Below are positions 45,256-56,775 of a DNA stretch of 64,000 nucleotides, one piece after another. The position numbers and the translations under genes are program-made. The stretch covers positions 4,340,001 through 4,404,000 of the forward strand of contig NC_092806.1 in the NCBI RefSeq assembly GCF_040954645.1, given 5' to 3'. The notes under the pieces were generated by a model. That model was not told the DNA's origin. It saw nothing but the letters and a program-made list of their open reading frames with translations, and ran no database searches. Within the stretch, counting starts at the first letter, position 1. Each line of letters opens with the position of its first letter. Origin of the DNA: Diabrotica undecimpunctata (taxonomy: Eukaryota; Arthropoda; Insecta; Coleoptera; Chrysomelidae).

Positions 45256-46740
45256 GCCATCGTCTAACTTGTTAAACTGTTTGTTCGGGCTGTTAGGCCG
45301 TTGTCTTCTGAGATTAGTTCTCGGCGTTTCGCCAACCCTAGAGGTTGGCATCTTCTGAAAGCAGTAACATCTCCAGAAGATGCCTCCAGAAGATTGTATC
45401 GATGGCCTTTTAATCTTTCGTCTTGATTCAAAGTGAATATGGTGTTTAGGTTCCCAAAATTATGTTTTAAAATACGGAAGGACATAATTAGGTCACCTCG
45501 AAGACGTCGCTGCTTTACGTATGCCAGTCTTGTGGCTTTACACTGAACATTTTCAAGTAGGATTTTATCGCGACTGAGATCTGGATTCCACACTGGTCTG
45601 GCAAGTTCAAAAATAGGTCTAACCTATATTGAGTAAAGTTTACTAACAGATGTAGAGGTATACATGTAAAACATTTACTGATCAAAAACAGTTTCGAGTT
45701 GGTACGTTTACACACCGACACTATGTTATCAGACCAATTTAAGTCACTATTAATTATCACTCCGAGATCGTTGTGGGAGATTACAGAGTTTAAGGGATGT
45801 CCATTAATAAAGTACGGCAGTGATGGGCTATTTTTGCCGATATGTAAAACGACGCATTTTTCTATGTTAAGCGAAAGTAACCATTTTGAGGACCATTTTA
45901 ATGTTGTGTCAAGATTTTGTTGAAGAACATGTTGGTTAATAGTTGGATTCACATATAATTTCGTGTCATCAGCGTAAATGGAAACCTTACTGGATACAAT
46001 GAGCGAATGAGCGGAAGATCACTGGTGTAGACACAAAAAAGTAGCTGTTCGAGTACTGAACCTTGTGGGACTGGCTTATCTAGTGAATGGTCCTCCCGAA
46101 TACGAACCCTAAAGTATCTGTCGGATAGAAAACCTTCAATCTAAATTTTAACTTTCCGAGGATACCATAGTAATCCAATGTAGCTAGTAATCGACGTTTT
46201 GGAATACGGTCGAAAGCTTTGGCTTTGGCTCTAAACCTTGTAGGTTCAGTTATCAGTTGTAATAAATTTGAGTTCATGATAAAGTTTTTAAACAAATTTT
46301 GGGAATTGATAGTATCAGTTTTGGAGGGCCAGCTTATCTTTGGGAAATTTAAATCTCCAACAAAAATGAGATTTTCAAGGGATGAGAATTTATCAAGTTT
46401 GTTAATAAGCATATTGTCCTGAGTAAGTACTGTATCCGGAGGTCGGTATATGCAACCTATATTAAATATGAAAGGTTATTAGTAATAAGTAAGTGGATAA
46501 TTTCTATGCCGGGTACGTCTACTGTTTTATTACTGATGGAAAAAGTATTGGTAATTTCCTTTGCTAAATAGATGAATATTCCTCCCCCTGGACGAGTAGC
46601 TCTATCTCTACGAAATATAGTAAAATTATCAATGTTTACAATAGCATCCGGGATAGAAGAATTAAGCCACGTTTCTGTTAGGAGAATAATGTGAGGTTTT
46701 AAAAGTTGAACAGTACTTATAAATTCATTAAATTTGGATC
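45256..46740 (-). pseudogene. CR1/L2-like LINE with internal deletion
   Basis: Minus strand 46740 to 46413 encodes part of an AP endonuclease: TETWLNSSIPDAIV, RRDRATRPGGGIFIYL. A 110-codon frame (46412-46080) continues NLIFVGDLNFPKISWP and then jumps directly to AKAFDRIPKRRLL, which is RT motif A. So much of the EN-RT region was deleted in frame. Further on: SSKWLLSLNIEKCVVLHIGK, NDLGVIINSDLNWSDNI, then WNPDLSRDKILLENVQ and RGDLIMSFRILKHNFGN. Near the 3' end GCCAACC-CTAGA-GGTTGGC (45331-45349) can form a 7-bp hairpin. YADD is not readable. Clade assignment is tentative. Confidence 0.8.
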
Positions 46741-47792
46741 TTCATGATTCTGTCATATCATCATTTGCATCTTCATGATTCTGTCCATTACTTTCCTCGT
46801 AAATGGAATCTATAAAACAAATCATTTTGTAACAAAAATGTACAGTTGTCATTTTTATTATTACTGCTATATTAATTCTTCCATATTAATAAAATACTAA
46901 CTAAATCTAAATAGGACAGTTAGTACAAATATATTCAGTAATTACTATATATTTGTACTTACCCAATCAAGATAGGCCAAAAAAAAAATTCGTTCAAAAA
47001 CTTTAGTTATTTTGGTTTATAACTTTTTAACTTTTAATTTTACTATAAAAACTAATAGAAATAAAGTGGTAGAAAATTTAATTTGCTACAAATAATGATT
47101 TATACAATTTTCTGTAGAGTTGCTAATTTACAAGATGCAGCGCAAAATCTCTTTCCACCCCTTTTTCCAAGCTGGCAGCTGGGAGAATAAGGGTTGAGAC
47201 CCCACAAACTTGAACTTAAGCTTATGCTAACCACCTCCACAGGCAAAAAAATAACATCGCGTCCTCCCAAAAATGTAATTTCAATGTAACTTTTCAATGG
47301 ACTACTGAGTAAATTATATTAAACCATAAATCGCAAACTTTTTGAGATATTTTAAATATTAAACAAATCTTAATGTAAGCTTCACATTAGGTTATTTGAA
47401 AAGATAAGCTACCTAATAGAAGCTCAACAAAATGTATATAATAAATGTTTGATGTAAATACACAGATTTATTATTTATCGTACACACTTAACGATTATTG
47501 ATAACCTTTGCAATTAATAATTAAATTTAGAGTTTTTGGAAGCGGATCAACACTGTACTTGAAATAATGTGATGCAACTATAATATGTATATGTATACAA
47601 AGTAATAAAAATATTTTAAGTCTTGATAGTTGGTAGTGATAAAGACGAATAGCAAGGAATTATATGAAAAAGAAATGTTTGTTTCCAATTAAATTTTATT
47701 CAAGGCAATACTAATCAAGTTCCTATTTTATATTGATGTTTACAAGTTAGCAAGTGGTTGATGTTTAAAGCTTGTTAGTAAACTTACTTCCA
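46741..47792. other. No gene recognised
   Basis: AT-rich spacer; minus frame 47100-47297 has no known motif. Confidence 0.4.
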
Positions 47793-48345
47793 TCTTCTTC
47801 TTCTTCAAGTGCCATCTCCGCGGCGAAGGTGCGGAGATGAATGAAGTTCTGAATCATCATAGCTATTCGGACTTTTGGGACGGCTGCTCTGAAAAGTTCA
47901 TTTGATGTACATCCGTACCACTGCCTCAGGTTGCGCAGCCATGACATTCTACGCCTCCCTATGCTTCTCTTTACTTGGATCTTTTTCTGCATTATCAGTT
48001 GGAGCAAGGTGTATTTCTCTCCAAGTGTAATATGTCCGAGATATTCCAATTTTCTTAAAATTTCTATTTCTTTATTTATCCTTCTTAAAACCTCTTTGTT
48101 TGTGACGTGTTCTGTTCACGATATTTTCAGAATTCTTCTATACACCCACAGCTCGAATGATTCTACTTTTTTTATTGATGTCGCATTCAAGGTCCAAGAT
48201 TGGATTCCATAAAACAAAGTCGAAAAAACATAGCACCTCGCCAACCTAACTCTTAGTTTAAATCCCTTGTACATAGCACTCTTCTCATTGTGTTGCTTTA
48301 CAATCGCCTTACAGCGCCTTAACATACAAAATATGGGCATTAGTA
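47793..48345 (-). pseudogene. RTE-like LINE 3' part
   Basis: Minus strand: RVRLARCYVFSTLFYGIQSW, VESFELWVYRRILKIS, MEYLGHITLGEKYTLL, then GRRRMSWLRNLRQWYG and SNELFRAAVPKVRIAM. The 3' end is GGAGATGGCACTTGAAGAAGAA. Two frames and a decayed start; 5'-truncated in the palm/thumb region. Confidence 0.8.
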
Positions 48346-49724
48346 AGGCGGACATCCACAAACTAAAAGAATATTCGATGCCACCACTTGTGTGACTTAC
48401 GGTCAATTTCGTAAAGGCCTTTCACACATATATGGTTCAGAATCCGATAAAAAAGCAATCATTTATGGCTAGGAACAGCTACAGGAAGAAAAAATTTTGA
48501 TATGTATTCATATCAAAATTTCATGTATATACATGATATTGTTGCAGAGTTGGTTTTTCTAATTGCTTGTAGAAAATTAAATCGCTTAGTACATCAATCA
48601 TTAAATGAGCGATCTGAAGATGAGATATCTTCCTGAAGAATCAGTGGTTTTGTCAACACTCACGTAGAAGTAATTGTCACTAATATCAGTTTTTATATTA
48701 TCTGCATATTACTGACGAGTACAACAAATTGACATAGTTTCTCTTTGGAGTCTTTTCACTTGGAACACTCAATTTGCAACATTTTTTTAAAAAAGAATTT
48801 GTTTCCATTGAATCATTTTGAAAGCGGTATATTTGAAGAGAATAATGTACGGCATAAATCTTCATTAAAAGTATTATATATAAGCAACTATTTTCTTATG
48901 GAATTTTAAAGTAGATACTATGTTAATGGGAATAAGTCATAATGTGTATCTACTTCATTAAAAGTATCTTGTCCGTTTCCTTCTTGCAAACTTAACCGTG
49001 AAGACTTAGAAACAGAAGCTTGATATTTTTCTCAGTTAAATAAATATTATTCAAAAAATTTGTAATTCGGAATAAATTGACGTTTATGCATTTTGCAAAG
49101 TCTATGGTATGAAATTTCGGTTTTGAGTTTTGGTAACAAATGTGAATCATTTGAAATATGCCTAAAAAAATGCTGAATTTAAACTTTCATACAAACGGTC
49201 TAAAACGTTTAAAACTGTTAATACTTAATCATTTTTGTTCAAAATGGTCTCAGTACACTTTTTATTTGAAACAGTTTTTTGTACAGCGTACAGATTCTCG
49301 GTAAATGGTAAATCGATTTTTTTTGTTTCTCCCCTACGAAGGGGCGTTTTAGGAGGAAGCCGGTAGCAGTAATAAGCTTTCTTGTATCTTTTTGAGGGTT
49401 ACAAAATTCAACTTCTCAGCAAAATTCAGCTTGTTCGTATAATTTTTAGAGGTTAAATCTGTGAAGATTGGACTATAAGCCGTTAAAAAAAGATTTTTTT
49501 GCTAATAAACATATATAAGGAGAAAGAGAGCATTGTGCTTAAAAGTAATGTTACCCTAACCAGACTGAGAAAAAAAAATTAAGTAAAGACAAAAAAATCA
49601 AAGGAAAAACGAAGAACAGAACAGAAAAGTACGACAAAAACTTGTATTACCAATTAAGTGATCACCACCAAGCGTAAGTTAATTTAAGCTCTCATTTGAG
49701 AATGCATCTTAATATCCTCTTCTT
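48346..49724. other. No gene recognised; paired palindromes at 48493-48533
   Basis: AATTTTGATATG/CATATCAAAATT (48493-48520, four-base loop) is followed directly by the palindrome ATGTATATACAT (48522-48533). No coding sequence recognised in the rest. Confidence 0.5.
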
Positions 49725-51310
49725 CTTCTTCCTTCTTGTATGTAGGCTTTAAAGTCTGTTTCTTCTTCGATATTAAACTCCTAAATTGTTTAAATTATCG
49801 CACCATCTTGTTCTTGGTCTGCCAATACTTCTTCGTCCATTTGGTGACATATCTCGTGCTATTCGTACTATCCTATCCTCTGCCATTCTACTAATGTGTT
49901 CGTTCCACTCCTGTTTCCGTTTTGTCACCCATCCATTTATGTCTTCTATATTGCATGCTCCTCTCATGTTTTCGCTTCTCTCCCTATCTAACAAACTTTT
50001 CCCTGATATTCGTCGAAGTATTTTCATCTCTGTTGTTTCTAGTAGTGGTCTCGTTTTAGATGTGTCAGGTCTTGTCTCCGCCGTTTATGTTAATGTAGGT
50101 CTAATTGCTGCTTTGTTTGTTTGTTCTTCAAGATTGTGTCATTAAGAGATCCCCCCGCTTTACTTGCTTTTAAGCTTTGATGTCGTACTTCTTCTTCAAC
50201 ATCTCCTTAACCAGTTATATCTATTCTCAGATTTCTAAACTTTGCTTCCTGCTTTATTATTTTTCCATCAATTTCGATTTTACATCGTAGTAGGTATTTA
50301 GATGTTGTCATACATTTAGTTTTTTCTGCTGATATTATTATATTGTATTTCTTGACTGTTCTGAAAAAGATGTTTAACACACATCTTTGGAGCTCGTCTT
50401 CTGTCTCGGCGATTAATGCGGCGTCGTCTGCTTAACATAATATTTGAATCTCTTTGTTCCCCATTCTGTAACCATGACCTTTACGTACTGCTTGTAATAT
50501 TTCGTCTATTATTATATTAAAGAGAAGTGGGCATAACGAGTCACCCTATCTGGAAGTAGATGTTTTCGATGGTTTGTGTAACATTGATTGGTATGTTTCT
50601 TTTATACAGTAGGTGTAAGACGTCTTCGACTTGGATGCAATCGAAAGCCCTTCTCAGGTCTACAAACCATAGATATGCTGGTTTATTGTACTCGATGGCC
50701 TTTTCTCTGATTTGTCTTAGTTCAAATACGGCGTCTACGCAGGATCTTCTGGATCTGAATCCTTGTTGTTGATCTGATAAAGTTGTTAGTTTATTGATTT
50801 TGTTGATTAGGACTTTTGTGTTAAGCTTAAGTGCGATGTTCAGTAGATTTATACCTCTATAATGATTGGGGTCTTCTTTATCTCCTTTCTTGAACATTGG
50901 TATCGTTATGCTGTTTCTCCATGTGTCCTGGTAACTTTCTATTTTTGAATGAATTTATGCCTATCTCTACTTCCTAAAAACTGATTTCTATTTCAGGTAC
51001 TTTATTGTGTTGATTATTATTTTCCTTTCCTTTAAAAGTTCCGTCAGGTATCTTTCCCATTCGTTTGCTGGTATGTTGTATTCCTTCAATTCTGCCATTT
51101 CTTTCCGTTGGTTTCTTATGAATCTCCATGTTTGTTTTTGTGTACCATAGAAGTAGCTTTCCATCCTTTTTGTAAACTGTTTCCAGTGTTCATTTCTTAC
51201 CAACTGCTTTCTTTCATTTCGTATTCTTCTATAAATGTCTCGGGATTCTGGAGTATTTGATGTTTTTGTACTTCGTGTAGGCCTCTCGTTTCTCTTTCAT
51301 CTTAATATAC
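49725..51310 (-). mobile_element. RTE-like LINE (family X), longest copy
   Basis: Minus strand: linker WERYLTELLKERK (about 51040-51080), then MFKKGDKEDPNHYRGINLL, SDQQQGFRSRRSCVDAVF, LWFVDLRRAFDCIQVEDV (motif A), then CPLLFNIIIDEIL and an ADDAALIAE block whose first residue is lost to a stop (about 50420-50440). It continues with KCMTTSKYLLRCKIEIDG, KILRRISGKSLLDRER and NGRRSIGRPRTRWCDNL to the (GAA)-rich 3' end at 49725. Frames are broken and the endonuclease is absent. A second copy lies at 8465-9165. Confidence 0.85.
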
Positions 51311-52190
51311 ACCTAAAAAATTATGCAAAATATTGCATAGAGGGCAAGTCTTGACGTCTAGAAATTGCAGTTAAAGCAAAATGTGGTATCTCTGAATATT
51401 AAAATAATTTTTATAGAATTTTTTAAAAAGATAATAGAGCTTTGCCTAAAAAACTTGTTTTTATAATCTTAATAACATGCTATTGCAGATAAAAAATAAA
51501 TACAAGACTCAAACTGCCAAAAAAATTAGTTAAATTAGAAAAAACAGAATTTTGTGTAATAATAATTTGGTCACCCACTGTAATAACATTGCCCATATAC
51601 TAAAATTTATTTTATTAAGGACAAGTGTTGAAATTTCCAATTATACATCCACATATTTTATTACAATCCAAACAATTGCCAAAAAATAATTAAGTCTGAA
51701 ACAATTTACAGCTTTCCAAATAATCAAATTGTTCTTAGAACTGTCGTTTGATCGAAAGTTATATTGGTCTTTTATAATGTGTCACAACAGTCAAAATAAT
51801 AAACACGCAATTCCAAAATAAATTCTCTAACTTTAAAAACCGGAAGTTTTTCGAATTCATGTGACCAACTCATTAATTTTAACATTGAAAACAGATTTTT
51901 CACACAAATTAAATATAATACAATGCTACAAATTTTATAAAAATAAAACTCGAATACAATTGAATGGTATGCCAAGCAGTTGATTTGAAACATTAGTAAT
52001 GCCGGGATGGTGCCAATTTTTGTTTGTTTGTTAATCTAATACAAAAACAATTGTTCTAAACCGATGCAAATAAAAATTAAATTTGGAAACACAACCCTGA
52101 ATGTTAATGTTAACTATTTTATAGAGTGGCCATTTATTTGGCAATCTTTACATTGCCAAATAAATCACTAAATTCGAAGAAAAATTGCAT
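51311..52190. other. No gene recognised
   Basis: AT-rich; minus frame 51772-51993 has no motif. Confidence 0.4.
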
Positions 52191-52598
52191 GCATTCTGTC
52201 TGCGCTTGTTTAGCATTTGAGGGGAGAGGAGATAACGTACTTGCGACGGCGGCTGTCTGTAGTTTATTGATCGCTTAGTTTCTGTAGTTTATTCTTCATC
52301 TACGTGTTTGTAGTACACAGTTAGCTTTGTGCGAGTAGTCAGTGTTAAACTTTTTTTTATTTACCCAGTAAAGTTTTTGATCGTTAAATTCTACATTGAA
52401 GTGAAAAATATGGGTCGAAAGAAACTCACACAACAGGAGAAAGTTAGTGGTTTAACAAGAACGATTCGTCATCGGCTTCAGAAAGATCTAGCATTACTAA
52501 GTCGACGTGCTGCAAAGAAGCCCTTGCTTACAAAAGCAATAAAGACGTACGTTAAGGTTAATACGAGGAAGCTCCAAATTTGTTCGTCGTCCACACAC
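52191..52598 (+). other. 5' region and start of an unidentified gene or element
   Basis: Moderately GC-rich leader, an arthropod initiator-like TCAGT at 52339-52343, then GAAAAATATGGG at 52406-52417. The ATG (52411) opens a basic frame, MGRKKLTQQEKVSGL...RTIRHRLQKD, which stays open to about 52598. There it joins minus-strand LINE sequence abruptly. The start looks like a mobile-element or host first exon cut off by the LINE. I do not recognise the protein. Confidence 0.4.
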
Positions 52599-53055
52599 GG
52601 CGACATCAGTTTCAATCCCATAATTGCTTCTCTAGTGCCTGTACCCTTTCTAAAGCCATATTGAAAACGACTCAGGTATTCTTCACACTTATTTTGAATT
52701 CGGTTATAAATTATTCGCATAAAAATCTTAGCGGCATGACTCATTAGGGATACAGTTCGATGGTCTTCACATTTCCTTGCTTTTTGTTTCTTAGGAAGAG
52801 CTATATATGTGGATGTTAGCCAGTCATGCGGTATTATGCCATGTTCATATATAATGTTGTAGAGGGATGTTAATTTCCTGACAGCATTATCACTTAGGTG
52901 TTTAAAATGTTCGGCTGTTATTAGGTCTTCGCCGGGTGCCTTGTTGTTCTTCGCGCCTTTTATTGCCTGCAAAACTTCTTCGGTGAGAATGTAATTCTCT
53001 AATTTCCTGTCATTCAACTGTGCACGAATCTCTTCCAGATTTTGTGCCACAATCT
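52599..53055 (-). pseudogene. RTE-like LINE RT N-terminal part
   Basis: An open frame from 53050 reads LTEEVLQAIKGAKNNKAPGE, LTSLYNIIYEHGIIPHDWL, RKCEDHRTVSLMSHAAKIF and FQYGFRKGTGTREAIMGLKL. It stops matching RT at about 52600. Motifs A to C are missing, so the 3' part was lost or replaced. The reading frame is clean over 150 codons. Confidence 0.8.
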
Positions 53056-53947
53056 TTTCTTCTCTCCATGTAACGTCTTTTTTGTCAAGCTGTTTTGCTA
53101 TTACATCGTTCCAAGTTTTCCTAGGTCTTTCTCTCTTCTTTTTTTCTTGTGCTTTAGGTTTCCATATATTTTGAATGGTGTTTCATTTTTTACTCGCTGC
53201 AAATGACCTCTCCAACTTAACTGCCTTTTTCAGCATACTCTGCCATCGACTTTATGTTTAATTCATCTCTTAGAACATTGATTTTTACAAAATCTCTTCT
53301 ATTTACTCCCTGTACTTCGTAAATATCTCATTTTTGTCGCCTGTGTATTACTTTGCTGTTAATTACTTACCCAGGACTCACACTCATATGTTAGAATTGG
53401 TCTATATATAGTCTTAAAAACATTTGTTTTAGTTTGTTTCGTTATTTCCTTCGTTTTGATTATTGTTCTTTTCTATCCTTTTATTTAGTTTTACTTCTTG
53501 TCTACCAGTTTCTTCAATAAATTGTCACTCCTGGGATAGAAAGGATGCAAAAGTTTTCACCTGTTTAATTTCTATTCCTTCTATCTGGACTTTTATATCA
53601 ACTCTCCAACTTAACTGCCTTTTTCAACATACTCTGCCATCGACTTTATGTTTAATTAATCTCTTATAACATTGATTTTTGAAAGATCTCTTCTATTTAC
53701 TCCCTGTACTTCGTAAATATCTCATTTTTGTCGCCTGTGTCTTACTTTACCGTTAATTACTTACCCAGGACTCACACCCATATGTTAGAATTGGTCTATA
53801 TATAGTCTTAAAAACATTTGTTTTAGTTTGGTTCGTTATTTTCTTCGTTTTGATTATTTTTTTTTTCTATCCTTTTATTTAGTTTTACTTCTTGTCTACC
53901 AGTTTCTTCAATAAATTGTCACTCGTGGGATGGAAAGGATGCAAAAG
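53056..53947 (-). pseudogene. RTE-like LINE with internal 394-bp-period duplication
   Basis: The RT thumb (minus: VFKTIYRPILTYGCESWV) occurs twice because 53208-53553 is repeated at 53602-53947, with a 48-base spacer. The copies are about 95% alike by eye. Downstream (53060-53220) is the C-terminal tail RGHLQRVKNETPF, RERPRKTWNDVIAKQL. Stops present. The duplication must postdate insertion of the element. Confidence 0.75.
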
Positions 53948-55284
53948 ATTATTGAAGGTTGGCTATATCTACAGCAAATTGCTCTCTATCTTGAGCTGTT
54001 CTTAGTATCGAATGTGTGTCCACGCCTGTCCAGTCTCTTACATTCTTCAACCAGGAGCATTTTCTTCTTCCTGGACCTCTTCTTCCTTCCACTTTCCCTT
54101 CCATTATTATTCGTAGGAAGTTGTATTTTTCTCCTCTGTAAATATGTCCTAGATAACTCGTTTTTCTGTGCTTATTTTCTTCTTCACGTGCTCTGTCCAA
54201 GAGATCTTCAGCATCCTTCGAAAAACCCACATCTCAAAGGCTTCTATACGCCTTATACTTGTAATTCCGAGGGTCCATGTTTCCACTCCGTATAGCAATA
54301 TGGAATAAATATGTATAAATAATAAATACAAATTGGTATCGAATATCCAACGATAACGTAGAGTTTATTAGGAATTTTTTCATTCGTTGAAATGCGGACC
54401 TAGAATATTCTATACGAGCACGTATTTCGACCTCGTGGTCAAGGTCGTTTGTTATCCATACTGGAATCTTTGTACTGGTTCTATATGTTTGTTATAGATA
54501 CAAATATTAATGTCGACATTTGGTGCACGTGTAACCGCCATTACTTTTGTTTTATGTGTGTTTATATTTAGTCCCAAGCTATCTCCCTCTCTGGTTATGA
54601 CATTCAAAAGTCGTTGTAAACCCTGAGCACTGTCCGCAATAATGACGGTTTCGTCTGCGTATCTTAAGTTGTTTACGTATTTTTCGTTGATTTTTATTTC
54701 TTCTTCAATATTTTCGAGGGCATTTTGAAAGATCGTTTCGGAATATATATTGAATAACAGTGGAGAAAGTATACAGCCCTGACAAACTCCTCTTTTTATT
54801 GGCAATTCTGCTGTCAGACGATTGTCTATTTTGATCGACGCCATTTGATCCCAATATAGTTTTTTAATAAGTGCCACAGTGTTATCGTCCATACCATGTT
54901 GTGTTAGGGTTTCTATGAGTTCTGTGTGTTTTACTCGATCAAACGCTTTTTCGTAGTCCATAAAACAGAGAAAGATGTCTTTTTGCTGATCTCGGCATTT
55001 TTGTAGTAATATTTGGAGACCACATAATGCCTCCCTTGTACCAAGCCCCATACGAAATACAAATTGATTGTCGCTCAGGTTTTTTTCGCATTCTCTGTAT
55101 ATTCGTTGATGTACAATTTTGAGTAAAATTTTCAGAAAATGGCTCATCAGGCTAATTAATCTGAACTGTGAGCATCTAATTGCTTTATTTTTCTTGGGTA
55201 TAGGTATAAATGTCGATCTAAGCCAGTCTTCTGGGAAGATTACAGTGGTATATATTTTGTTAAATAATAGTGTTAACGTCTGAA
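53948..55284 (-). pseudogene. RTE-like LINE RT, 3' segment
   Basis: A frame of about 275 RT codons (to 54452) contains TTVIFPEDWLRSTFIPIPKK, FVFRMGLGTREALCGLQI, FLCFMDYEKAFDRVKHTELI (motif A), KRGVCQGCILSPLLFNIYSE (B), LRYADETVIIADSAQGLQ (C, with YADE instead of YADD). After a break come LLYGVETWTLG, FEMWVFRRMLKISWTEHV, then RRGPGRRKCSWLKNVRDW and QDREQFAVDIANLQ to the C-terminus. The catalytic D-to-E change and frameshifts make it inactive. Confidence 0.88.
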
Positions 55285-55289
55285 GATTT

Positions 55290-55570
55290 TCTTGAAAATA
55301 GAAGGGCATAAAACCAAAACTTGGACCAGAGACATGTTTAAAAAAATAAAGCAGATAGCACGTTCCTTTACACCAAACCACTTTGCTATCAAAGATCATA
55401 ATGGAACTCTACTCACTTCTAAAAAAGATATTTTACACAGGTGGAAAGAATATTGTGGACGATTGAGGATAGAGGAGAGCACAGACGTTCCATCACAACA
55501 GGAAGATGCCAATTTTGCGATGGAACCTGACCTACTCAAAAGTGAAGTTGTTGCTTCATGCCTTGCAAGA
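55290..55570 (+). pseudogene. Inverted 5' segment of the same LINE
   Basis: Plus strand, opposite to the neighbouring RT, reads MFKKIKQIARSFTPNHFAIK, KKDILHRWKEYCGRLRIEES and EPDLLKSEVVAS. This is the linker that in a normal element lies just upstream of the RT start, here turned around. The two parts meet at about 55285 and about 25 codons are lost between them. The arrangement is that of LINE 5' inversion (twin priming). Confidence 0.75.
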
Positions 55571-55715
55571 GTATATATTAGCAAAGATCTCATGAATACT
55601 TTTTTTGCCCCATATTGTAGTATGATCATTAATAATAATATAGCTCATTCGTTTAGGTTTATGTTTGTAATATTCATTAGAGACTGCCCTCAATTTTAGG
55701 TCTTTGTTTTTATTT

Positions 55716-56164
55716 CTTCTTCTTCTTAGAGTGCCATATCCCTACGGAACGTCGGCGACTACCATGCTTATAATATTGTTATACTGATCTCGGTCTTGCG
55801 CTACGTGTAGCAATTGGTCCGCTGTCAAACCTGTCCACTGCCGCAAATTCCTCAACCAAGAGAGTTTCTTCCGTCCTATCCATTTCTTTCCTTCGATTTT
55901 ACCGTTGAGAATTAGCCGAAGGAACTCATATCTTGGTCCTCTGATTATATGTCCAAGATATTCTAGTTTACGCCTCTTAATAATATTTAATAGAGTTCGT
56001 TGATGTCCCACTCTTCAAAAAACTTCTTCGTTTCTGGTTCTGCTAGTCATGATATCGGCGTTTAAAGTCCAAGTTTCAGATCCATACAAAAGTACAGACC
56101 ACACGTAACATCTTGTAAACTTTTCACGGATTTCCAAATTTAATGAGTTATTGGATATTTATTC
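55716..56164 (-). mobile_element. Young 5'-truncated RTE copy with 11-bp TSD
   Basis: The minus strand is nearly identical to the 3' end of the element at 21678-23450. The last 89 codons differ at one position (GKIEGKKW against GKIEEKKW). TGTTTTTATTT occurs at 55705-55715 and 56165-56175 as a TSD. Relative to the longer copy, about 57 bases are deleted near 56050. The 3' end is GGCACTCTAAGAAGAAGAA. The 5' break comes in the sequence coding for LLSNNSLN, followed by a few extra bases. Confidence 0.92.
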
Positions 56165-56175
56165 TGTTTTTATTT

Positions 56176-56555
56176 AGTACTTTTAAAATGGAACTTATTA
56201 GTAAAAGCTTTTTAATATTAGTAATTACCTTTTTGGATAAAATGGTTATCTTTTTTATGTTCAATTATTTTTGGGTTAATACTAATTTAATGGATCGAAT
56301 ATATTATCAACTCATTTTTCTGTATTTCAGATTGAACAATATTTTCATTGGCACTCGTTGAAAATGCATGTCATGTCAAAATCAATGAAAATATTATCTG
56401 GACTAAAAGTTATTGATTCGCAGTTTCCCTTTGGTTTTCAAAGAATATATTTAGATCATAAAGAATGTTACATTTAAGATTTGAAGAAGGTGACGCGAAG
56501 TATTACGATTTCTAGGTAAGTCAAAAGTTTTTTAATATATTTTTCAAAATTTTTT
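56176..56555. other. No gene recognised
   Basis: AT-rich; frame 56143-56361 has no motif. Confidence 0.35.
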
Positions 56556-56775
56556 ATAAAAGATTCAAATTTCCAAGTTTATGTAATCTATAAAAATCAT
56601 CATGGTTATCAATGGCGTTAAAAGTATTCGCGAGATATTCGCTATACATTTTTACTAATGTAAAAATTAGACCACACACTTTAATGGACAACTCTTCAGA
56701 TATGTAGGTTTCGTAAACATAGGTACTCTCTTTTAGATACATTGCTACTCCTCCTCGGGTATAGTTTTTCCGGCA
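56556..56775 (-). pseudogene. Possible LINE endonuclease fragment
   Basis: Minus strand reads SFCRKNYTRGGVAMYLKEST and then a hydrophobic IKVCGLIFTLV. It resembles the RxxxxxGGVxIYxK segment of AP endonucleases from jockey/CR1-type LINEs. Only one block is visible, so the call is tentative. Confidence 0.45.

Noticed and set aside
45331..45349. Short hairpin as terminator or tRNA arm
   Set aside because: It lies in the 3' region of a LINE; no tRNA fold or other RNA feature around it.
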